A DNA stretch of 64,000 nucleotides. Source: Scleroderma bovista. Lineage: Eukaryota > Basidiomycota > Agaricomycetes > Boletales > Sclerodermataceae. The position numbers were made by a program, and so were the translations under genes. Where the stretch lies: assembly GCA_037178675.1 (NCBI GenBank), contig JAYMGJ010000547.1, positions 86,266 through 150,265 on the forward strand, given 5' to 3'. This document shows, piece by piece, positions 10,404 through 18,361 of the stretch. Position 1 is the stretch's first letter. Each line of letters starts with the position of its first letter. The notes under the pieces were generated by a model. It was not told the DNA's origin. It ran no database searches and saw only the letters and a program-made list of their open reading frames with translations.

Positions 10404-10566
10404 TGTTGTAGTATGTAATATACGATCGAAGCGTACATGCACACCACACGAGGTACATCATATATAAGTCGTACCTACGAACCTACGTACGCCAGTGTCG
10501 AGTTTGAATCGAAGCCGTCTCGTTGACGGCGCCGTCCGGATCCTTGTCGTCGCATTTCCGCCAACA
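10404..10566 (+). repeat. 3' LTR of the gag-only element
   Basis: 163 bp direct repeat of 9194-9356 with about 97.5% identity. It begins directly after the purine tract and is followed by the target duplication CACAC at 10567-10571. Confidence 0.9.
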
Positions 10567-10756
10567 CACACCAGAACGACAATGACAATGACAAAAACCA
10601 GCATCAATGGCGCAGCCACCACCATGACAAAGACAATGGCAATGAGGCATGCATGGAAAATGCCACCATGACACAGCGACGATGACAATGGCGACGGCAG
10701 CAGTGCATCCACACCAGAATGATGAAGACAATCATGGTGAGTCGGCAAGATGACAA

Positions 10757-11100
10757 CAACAATGCCAACGTGTGCATGCCAGCGCCAGGATGACAGAGGC
10801 GACCACCCCTCCACCCAGCCTTGCGATGACAATGAGACGCCCATGGCAAATGCCAAGGGTGAGACGACAACAACAGTGCCAGCGCGTGCACACCAGCGCC
10901 AGGATGATGGAGGCAACCACTCCTCCACCCAGCCTCACGATGACAACGAGACACCCGTGGCAAGGCGAGACAATGACAACGATGCCAGCGCGTGCACACC
11001 AGCACCAGGACAACAGAGCCGATGATCCTTCCATCCAGCATGACCACACAATGACCATCACACGATGGCAACAACCCTCCACCCAGCACGATGACATTGA
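10757..11100. repeat. VNTR-like repeats of 106-114 bp inside the hAT-like element
   Basis: The word AGCGCGTGCACACCAG and its surroundings recur at 10881 and 10987, with a diverged copy at 10767; each is followed by CGCCAGGATGA-like and CCTCCACCCAGC words and a CGATGACAA block. The same word at 9181 is where the gag-only element landed. Minus-strand translation gives a repetitive Cys/Trp/His-rich frame that I regard as a by-product of the repeat. Confidence 0.7.
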
Positions 11101-11349
11101 CAATTGTTGACCTCCCCACCCTCCATTCTAGCGTGATAATGTACCGTATCATGTAGTAGCTACAATTTATTTACTTCAGTATATAGTATTACTACACCCG
11201 AAGGTCCCACCCACACGGGTGTCTTTTCGGGTGGCAAAATCTGCAATCCGATGAGACACCCAGACCCATGGGTCCAGGTGTTCAATTAGCACGGATCCGG
11301 GTGCAGGTACACAGGTGGACACCCATGGGTACACCCATGCCATTCCCTA

Positions 11350-11725
11350 GTGGCATGGCACGAAAGATGGGTGACTGCAAAGGCAATGTCAGGCCTAGTG
11401 CCTAACATAAGGTACAGAAGGGACCCAATAACCATCTGGAAATGGGAGCAGAGTTCCGCATCAACAGGCTCTGTATTTTTGGCGGCATAGTAGCCAGCCA
11501 GCAGTGGGGTGCTTGCGGACTTTGCATTGAGCATGCTGCAGCGTTCAATGACCTTTTGTAGGTACATGCATTGGTCCAAGTGGATAGCGTGACCCTTGCG
11601 AGTGATTCGCATATGGAGAAACTCTTTAGGCTCTCCAAGGTCTCTGCACTCCCATTTGTGCATGAACTGTGCTTTGATGGCATCAACAACAGCCTTGTTA
11701 GGGCCGCAGAATAGTGCATCATCTG
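11350..11725 (-). mobile_element. Ty1/copia remnant, end of reverse transcriptase
   Basis: The minus-strand frame 11286-11663 and its upstream continuation to about 11725 encode the end of copia RT. Blocks are DALFCGPNKAV, FMHKWECRDLGEPKEFL, IHLDQCMYLQKVIERC, then GSLLYLMLGTRPDIAFAVTH. The LGxPKxFLxM and SLLYLxxGTRPDIAFAV motifs are characteristic of the family. The sequence stops at the hAT-like insertion (11349), and its continuation is the RNase H part at 8036-8573. Upstream of about 11725 the copia homology ends abruptly next to a tRNA-like sequence, so the 5' LTR, gag, protease and integrase are all missing. Confidence 0.88.
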
Positions 11726-11800
11726 TTAAATTTGGGTCATGTGACCTCAGGGTTAACTAAACCCCCTGTTGCTTAGGCAGTGCACAATTACAGGAAAATA

Positions 11801-11873
11801 TGACCAAGCCGGGATTTGAACCCAGGACCTCCTGGCATATACCCAGGTGCTCTAACCACTGAGCTACCAGGCC
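11801..11873 (-). tRNA. tRNA-like sequence, apparent anticodon AUA
   Basis: The 73-nt minus-strand segment folds as a canonical cloverleaf: acceptor GGCCTGG against CTTGGTC (one mismatch, two wobbles), D stem GCTC/GAGC, anticodon stem CCTGG/CCAGG, T stem CTGGG/CCCGG. The A box TAGCTCAGTGG and B box GGTTCAAATCC are intact Pol III promoter elements, and a TTTT lies about 4 nt downstream. The anticodon loop reads GTATATG, which gives AUA and an unusual U37 and G38. AUA would read Tyr UAU codons, but eukaryotic tRNA-Tyr uses GUA with an intron. A tRNA pseudogene or tRNA-derived SINE head is therefore at least as likely as a working tRNA. Confidence 0.5.
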
Positions 11874-12047
11874 GCAGGTACTCTAGGGTGCTTGTAGGAT
11901 TTATAGTGTTTGACACTACACTTCCATTCTTGTAGGATTAGTGCAGATTACACTTCCAACACAACCCTCCTCCAAGGCTTCTTTATTTTTATTAATAATT
12001 GTTCACCGCTTCATGTAAGATTACATAATCACAAAAAGCATTACTAC

Positions 12048-13757
12048 CTCCCGAAGCATGACTGCATTTGGTCACTACCTAAGCTGCAATATTCCCACCC
12101 TCCTGGTGAGCCTCTTCTGCCTTCCTGTACCCTATCCCTTGCCCCTATGTACAGTACATAGTATCATATATGTTATATGAATATATAAGACCATAACTGG
12201 ATCCTCAAATGAATGTGTCAGAGGCTCTGGATGGTTGGAAAAATAGTTAGGGGTAAAAACAAAAAAGGGTTCGCATTTTTGATATATTGGACATACACAC
12301 TTCTAAATTACATCCCCTTCAAGGGGCCATATGTACCTACAACATATACCAAGCGCATTTGATGGGGTGGAGCCTCTGCAGTGCTGTGTCACACTCTCCT
12401 CCTCCTGGTAATACACCCTGGGAGGCTCTTACTGCGAGTGTTGGTACTGTTTGGATTGTTTGTAACTGTAGTAGTATACTATTACCACTTGTCTATCACA
12501 TAAACTGGGAGACTGATCGTTCTAAAGGTGAGCAGGAAGGCAAACACTACTTTTATGAAAATAGGGGCTTTATCAGTCCCCAGAGCAACTATCTATATTC
12601 TGAGTATCTAGGAGGCTCTGTAATACTATATAGTAGTCGCTATACCATCACCAAGTCCATAACCTGATGTGGAAGAGCAGGGGAAGCAAAATGATATGAT
12701 GGAGGGCGTGAGAAAATGTCTGAAAAAATGTGGAGACTTTGAAAACATACCAAAAAAGTGAAATAGCACACCACACACAACATCTGGTGGTACACTGATA
12801 GTAGTACTGAGAATGTGAGCTCTGATAGGACATTACCATACAGGATAAACCATTGGTTAGCCTGGCAGAACCTCTGGACTCCAGACTTAGTGTACAGATT
12901 GTGCAACCTGCAGTACTGAAATGCAGCCACTGCACAAGGTGTCCCCTTGTGCCAAATTTTCGCTTTCTGAAGAGTTTGTAATGACACTAGAAAGTCAGTA
13001 GCACAATCCTTAGAGGACCAGATGTTGTGTGTGGTGTGCTATTTCACTTTTTTGGTATGTTTTCAAAGTCTCCACATTTTTTCAGACATTTTCTCACGCC
13101 CTCCATCATATCATTTTGCTTCCCCTGCTCTTCCACATCAGGTTATGGACTTGGTGATGGTATAGCGACTACTATATAGTATTACAGAGCCTCCTAGATA
13201 CTCAGAATATAGATAGTTGCTCTGGGGACTGATAAAGCCCCTATTTTCATAAAAGTAGTGTTTGCCTTCCTGCTCACCTTTAGAACGATCAGTCTCCCAG
13301 TTTATGTGATAGACAAGTGGTAATAGTATACTACTACAGTTACAAACAATCCAAACAGTACCAACACTCGCAGTAAGAGCCTCCCAGGGTGTATTACCAG
13401 GAGGAGGAGAGTGTGACACAGCACTGCAGAGGCTCCACCCCATCAAATGCGCTTGGTATATGTTGTAGGTACATATGGCCCCTTGAAGGGGATGTAATTT
13501 AGAAGTGTGTATGTCCAATATATCAAAAATGCGAACCCTTTTTTGTTTTTACCCCTAACTATTTTTCCAACCATCCAGAGCCTCTGACACATTCATTTGA
13601 GGATCCAGTTATGGTCTTATATATTCATATAACATATATGATACTATGTACTGTACATAGGGGCAAGGGATAGGGTACAGGAAGGCAGAAGAGGCTCACC
13701 AGGAGGGTGGGAATATTGCAGCTCAGGTAGTGACCAAATGCAGTCATGTTTCGGGAG
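12048..13757. repeat. Giant inverted repeat: 740-bp arms, 230-bp spacer
   Basis: The left arm 12048-12787 is the reverse complement of the right arm 13018-13757 without any length difference (paired positions sum to 25805 throughout). I saw only two mismatches, both within the outer 40 bp. The arms carry identical 126-codon frames (12287-12667 plus and 13138-13518 minus) with no recognisable domain. The spacer 12788-13017 is non-repetitive. Outside the arms, similarity continues at about 70% for some 45 bp (for example ATGTAA..(T/C)TACA.GAAGCGG) and then fades. Candidates are a foldback-type element, or a head-to-head duplication homogenised by gene conversion. A transcript through it would form a very long hairpin. 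No terminal duplication was identified. Confidence 0.92.
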
Positions 13758-13908
13758 TAACAACACTTGTAGTGCTTATGTAAACCTACAAGAAGCGGAG
13801 AAGTGAAATCAAAACAAATGGGAATTAAGTGGAGAATGCTGGGAGGCTCACCAGATAGGGATGGGAACCTCTCTGTCTATTTCGGAATTTGAGTGGGAGT
13901 AGTGCTGA

Positions 13909-14142
13909 CACACCAGGGATTTCAAGATTTTCTGGCCATTTATAGTGCATTGAAAATGACAAATGATAGTTTTAAATTTTAAAATTATTGTTGTGATTCA
14001 AATTTTACTGCCATTAAAATCTCAAACTACTGTTATAATTCAAATTTTAAGGGCATTAAAATGTGAAAGTAAAATTTAAAATTATCATTTGTCGTTTTCG
14101 ATGCACTATAAATGGATGGAAAATCTTGAAATCCCCGGTGTG
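13909..14142. mobile_element. Palindromic MITE-like element, 234 bp
   Basis: The ends CACACCAGGGATTTCAAGAT and (reverse complement) CACACCGGGGATTTCAAGAT begin inverted repeats of about 60 bp that continue through CCATTTATAGTGCAT and GACAAATGATA. The AT-rich core contains several AAATTTTAA words. It has no coding capacity. I could not identify an unambiguous target duplication (flanks GCTGA and CGAGG), so the superfamily is open. Confidence 0.7.
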
Positions 14143-14526
14143 CGAGGGAGGGTATCTCTTAGATAGGTTTCACCCTACCAAAAAACCCCATCAAGAGACC
14201 ATGGGAACATCTTAAAACTGGTGTCTAAGGTGTGACTTGTGGTGTGCTCTGCATCACCTTGCCCTGCAAGGTCACTGCAACTGGAAAAGTGTGTCCTTTT
14301 TTTCGTCACCCGCGAATATGATGGTTTGAATGCGCGCCAAAGGTCCGCGTGAAATTAACTCAGCTGTGGCAACAAGGGTATAATGTGGGATACTGCCATA
14401 AACCTACAATATTGAGAGACACCTTGTCTATGTAGTGATACTATAAAATCTCATGACGTTTGGTAGTCTATAAATCCTGCATATGCCTTGTTGTTCTGCT
14501 ATAATGAGAGTCAGTTCAACCATGTA
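14143..14526. other. No recognisable gene between two DNA elements
   Basis: This 380 bp spacer lies between the palindromic MITE and the pogo-like element. Near 14432 it carries a 35-bp word (GTAGTGATACTATAAAAT...) that has relatives at 15098 and 15498, one inside the pogo-like element and one at its right edge. Nothing coding was seen. Confidence 0.4.
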
Positions 14527-15498
14527 CAGTCGATTATCTCATAGTGCATAAGGTCCAGCTGAGTAAAATTTCATGCACTATGGGGGGTATGCAAGATGCT
14601 CATGTCACACTATATGTAACATAGATTACTAATACATGACACGAAGCAAAGATGCAAGCCAGTACTAGTTCAACAAAGTTAACTGGATACCTAGCTTCGC
14701 CAGTATGAATCTAATGTCGACTGCTTTGCATTTTTCATCTCCATTTGCCTAAGATGACCACAGAAACAACGCAATTCATGTGGTAAAGAAAGGTTATCAG
14801 AGTAACCAAACCTCCAACATGCGGCCAAGTTTCTCGCACATCTGCGCCACTGATCAGAAAGATTCAGGCCTGTGGATAGGTCACTCTCGCTATCATCGAC
14901 CTCAATGATTTCTCCTTTCTCAACCGCGATGAGGTGTTTGACATCTTTCAAGGGCTTTTGTGTGGATTTATGGGCATATGGAGCTGGTTTGGGATGCGGT
15001 TTTTGTCAGAATATATGGCCGCTACGTGGCAAACTTACAAGACTGATTACATTTATTAGTTTTGATATATTAGCCCTACCTACAAGATAAATAGTTCGTA
15101 GTCGTACTGTGTATATTCATCACGTTTGGACCTGGTTCGCACCCATCCACCCATCGTGGTCACCCCGATCGACTCAGCGCGCGAATTCTAACAGTTTTCG
15201 GCGCATGGTCTCAGACATGGTGGGGTGACTGTTGGAATGGACACAGATGAAACTTTTACAACATGACTGTAAGGTAGAACTACGAAGATGGACCAGCTAC
15301 TACCAAACCTGGATCCCAAACCTCGTCCAAATGGGTAGGTAATACTGCATATTTGTAGTTTTGGGGTATTCGGTATGTAATATGCACACTCTACCCAAAT
15401 CCCCCGCGCCCGAGCCCACCCCAGCTCGGGCTGACGAAAATTTCATGCAGTATGATATTTATGCAGAGCAACACAATGTATTATGAGATAATCGACTG
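14527..15498 (-). mobile_element. Pogo/Tigger-type (Tc1/mariner superfamily) deletion derivative
   Basis: The element is flanked by TA dinucleotides (14525-14526 and 15499-15500). Its terminal inverted repeats begin CAGTCGATTATCTCATA at both ends, and 21 of the first 23 bases match. The word AAAATTTCATGCA recurs near both ends (about 14567 and 15437). A minus-strand frame at 14691-14951 preserves what looks like the C-terminal end of a DDE_1 transposase. At 972 bp it is too short for a full pogo element (normally about 1.8-2 kb or more), so it is an internal deletion derivative that would depend on a transposase supplied elsewhere. Confidence 0.72.
14691..14951 (-). pseudogene. C-terminal remnant of a pogo-like transposase
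   Basis: An 86-codon minus-strand frame ending in HLRQMEMKNAKQSTLDSYW. The NAKQSTLDSYW ending is reminiscent of the (R/K)QxTLDSYF tail found in many fungal DDE_1 (Tigger/pogo) transposases. The preceding IIEVDDSESD acidic patch also fits the region after the DDE domain. No DDE catalytic core or CENP-B HTH is present. The stop lies 164 bp from the TIR, the right place for a transposase end. Identification rests on one short motif plus the TIR context. Confidence 0.5.
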
Positions 15499-15823
15499 TA
15501 GCAGTACTATAAATGTTCATTACGTGTGGTCCATTGTCTGGGCAAGGTGCTTGCCGTCCATGACGGCGCTATTATCTGGTTTCTTATGTCAGCAGATTCC
15601 CCGGTTTTTCTCCAGAACATATTAGCATCAGCACATTGAGACCGTACTACAACGTCTGGGTACGAGACTACGGAAATCCCCAGAACAGCACCGCAACTCT
15701 CAACGAACTATCTTGCCGAAAGGTCTTCCCGGTGAGCAGACAGTAAGGTACGTCGTGTTCTGTATTACATGCAGCGTTTGTAGCTGATCGATCGGTCTTA
15801 TTGAACTCTGAAGCAGCCAACAG
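15499..15823. other. Upstream region of the FunK1 gene
   Basis: This 325 bp stretch lies between the pogo-like element and the kinase start codon. It is non-coding in appearance and contains no terminal repeat. It presumably holds the promoter of the kinase gene; no clear TATA box is visible close to the start. Confidence 0.35.
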
Positions 15824-18361
15824 ATGTTAGACACACCTCGCAAGTCAGGCACTCCGCGTTCGACGAGAAACCTGACTCAACATCGCTCAGAGATTCTCGT
15901 TCAGATGAAGAATGAAATGGTCCGTTGTCTGGAATGGGGCAAAACAGGATTCGATCACTACCTCCCTTTCGAGGTGTCCGCAGCGGACATCGAAGCTGCA
16001 GTCACAGCTCTCGAGGCCGCCAACCTTATCGAGTCAGGTGGGCCTCGTCTCCAGTTCACAAATTATCCTGTCAGCCCGTCCAAGATCGGGACTGCGAACG
16101 AGAAGATGCGTTACGAGCCCCTTGTTGCTATCGCCAATGTGCTGCAAACACTCACGCTCACCAACGGACGTGAGGCATCGTGCCAATTCCTACAGCAGCC
16201 CGACAGTTTCAATGAAGCTAAGACCTACGGCGCAAATTTCAAGATAGACGCACTGTTCAAGCTCAAGCGGTCAACAATGCCACCATCCTTAGTGCAGTTG
16301 TCTACCATACCTGTGGCAGACCTTGCCGTTCCTTCAGAATATAAGACAGCTCGAAAGGACTTTCCAGAGGTGCGCACAGCTTCCACTTTCTTGGTGGGTT
16401 CACTCCACTTACGTGCACCAGAACCGTAAACAATTGTTGGGCACGGCCACCTTCTGTATGAATGACGACCCCCGTCGCAAGCACATATACGGCGTATGTT
16501 TACCCAACGGCAACCTTGCTTCCCATCTCATGTCTTTCCAGATCACCATCGAGGACGATACGATGGCTGTCTGGTACTTCTCGCGGTCGCACTCGGCCAA
16601 GTCCCCAGACTTCAAGTTTCCCGAGGTGAGGAAAATCACCCGTTCAGTCGGTGTGAAATCAGATGCTGATCGACCGTCTAGGACTGCCGAACGTACATTC
16701 GGGTCATGCTCTCGTTAATGTTTGCAACCGAAGAGGAACTCGGCTACGATCCGACCATCCAACGTCGCCTGGACCCCAAGGCGAACAGAGTTTGTTTTGT
16801 CTACGAGGTCGACGGTCATTACTACAAGACGCAGAAGGCGATTTTCGACCATCGGAGTCTATGTATAACAGGACGTGCGACTCGAGTATGGGAGGTAATC
16901 GAAGTTGCATCATTCGACAAGCTCCAGTCACTCGAGGGTTCGCATACGGTGGTCTTGAAGGATGTCTGGCTTGACGCCGGGTCGATGACCGAAGGCGACA
17001 TTCAGCGAGAAATATTTGCTGATCTCGAACAGATTGCCAATGCTTTGGAAGCAGGCGAGGAACCGAAGGGCTTCGCGGGCATGGATCACGATTCAAAGCA
17101 GATGCTGCAGGAGTGTTTGCTGGCACGGCATTGGCATCGGTATTTCCTCACGCTAGTCCACGAATGTCAAGGGATGACGTCGAAGGAGGTCGCCGAGGCA
17201 GCTGTGTCCGATTCCACATTTTTTGGCACACCACCTGCGCCTGTCAGACCCTCGTCCCTTCGGTATGCTGACCCCTCTCGGATGTCCCTGTCTCAACCGA
17301 GCGACCTGCTCTCGCACGGGCAAAAATCATTCAATCGTCGTCATTCTCCGAAGCGGCAGTCTCGTGTCGTTTTCAAGGAGGTGTGTGTGGCCTTGCACGA
17401 TGTGTCGAAATTTAGCGACACAATGGCAGCATTATTATCTTGCGTGTTTGGTGAGATACACCGTTCGCATTGCGTTATTGTCCAGTGCTGATTGGCAGTA
17501 CAGCTTTACAGTTGATGTTCTTGGCTGGGTGGATCCATCGCGATATCAGCTCGGGCAACCTTTACTGGTTTGAGGGCAACGGTGGTGAGGTGCGAGGCAT
17601 ACTAGCTGATATAGAGTATGCCAAGCGCTTCCGTCCGTCGGACGGAAATGGTAGCTTGGACCCAAAAACGGTGCGCATGACACCATACGTCTACGGGATT
17701 GACTCAGGGGTCACTGACGGCAGGCCAGGGCACGGCTTTTTTCATGGCCGTGGAAATCCAGAAACAGATCCACATATATACACCTACCGTATCGATCGAT
17801 AGGAAGTATTTTTTGGGCCTTTTCACATCCAACGATTTGCCAGGAAATACCAACACACCCAACAGGCGTCCTGTTGTACATAATTTTGAACACGACATGG
17901 AGTCCATCTTCTGGCTTCTCCTTTGGACACTTCTAGTGCGCTTTCCCTGCAACCTTGATTCGAATGAGGAGAGGTCCGCATTTGCAGGTGTTTTGTCCGA
18001 GATCTTCCAGGACACAAGTATATGCAGCTCAACACGTGAAGGGGTATTTCGTGAAGCGGGAACTTTAAACAATCTTCTCACCAGGTTTCTCGCCCCCGAG
18101 CTCAAACCCCTCCAGGCCTCGCTCGATGGCCTTCGTAACGTCCTGGTGGCTGGCTATATGAACAGAAAGTACGACTCCAACGACCTCTCCTCGTACTCAA
18201 CCTTATATGAGTTCTTACGAATGACGTTGAATGCGTGTCAGTGTTTGGCGCAAAGAAATTCTTTGTCGGATCTACTGCCATGTCACTCTCTCTACCTGAA
18301 CTCTGACGCCGCTCAGGTTGCCATAGTCAACCTCCCTTCAGGTCAACAAACGCAGACGTAA
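15824..18361 (+). CDS. FunK1-type fungal protein kinase
   Basis: A multi-exon gene from ATG 15824 (MLDTPRKSGTPRSTRN) to a TAA at 18359-18361. It matches the FunK1 family, serine/threonine/tyrosine-kinase-like proteins expanded in Agaricomycotina. Visible blocks are MAVWYFSRSHSAKSPDFKF, FATEEELGYDPTIQRRLD, GWIHRDISSGNLYWFEG (catalytic loop HRDIS..N), ILADIEYAKRF (metal-binding Asp region, DIE in place of DFG), GTAFFMAVEI and HDMESIFWLLLWTL. Short introns fit at about 16375-16430, 16627-16680, 17447-17488 and 17671-17708. The catalytic His-Arg-Asp and the following Asn are present. Frames join plausibly without internal stops once introns are removed. Substrates of this family are largely unknown. 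It neighbours mobile DNA on its left side, which is common for the family. Confidence 0.85.

Larger units (their letters stand above)
9189..10571 (+). mobile_element. Gag-only LTR retrotransposon (TR-GAG type) with target duplication
   Basis: Two direct 163-bp LTRs (9194-9356 and 10404-10566, four mismatches) flank a leader of about 230 bp, a single intact gag frame (9588-10370) and a 33-bp tail. The outer flanks are the 5-bp duplication CACAC (9189-9193 and 10567-10571). LTR ends are TGTTG and CAACA. A purine tract, GAAGGAAGG, directly precedes the 3' LTR at 10395-10403 and serves as a plausible PPT. There is no protease, integrase, reverse transcriptase or RNase H, and no room for one. I see no obvious TGG-type primer-binding site after the 5' LTR. 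Gag-only terminal-repeat elements are known from plants as TR-GAG; mobilisation would have to be in trans by a copia element. Confidence 0.9.
8582..11349. mobile_element. Non-autonomous hAT-like DNA element inserted in copia
   Basis: The element is bounded by an 8-bp duplication, GTGGCATG (8574-8581 and 11350-11357), the size typical of hAT transposition. Its ends are imperfect inverted repeats: TAGGCAAAGCATGGGTATGG on the left and TAGGGAATGGCATGGGTGTA on the right (read inwards), both starting with a hAT-like TAGG. Subterminal ACCCATGGGT/GGGTACCC words fill the first and last 120 bp. The interior has no transposase; it holds microsatellite-like CAC/GAC/ATG repeats and a VNTR of about 110 bp. 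A gag-only retrotransposon (9194-10566) sits inside; without it and one duplicated target the element is about 1.39 kb. Superfamily assignment rests on duplication length and terminal bases, because no transposase is present. Confidence 0.75.

Noticed and set aside
10604..11152. 182-codon repetitive frame in the VNTR
   Set aside because: The apparent protein repeats mirror the DNA repeat unit; no start context, no homology, several frames equally open.
12287..12667. 126-codon ORF present in both palindrome arms
   Set aside because: Identity between copies is a consequence of the inverted repeat, not evidence for coding; no known domain and no gene context.
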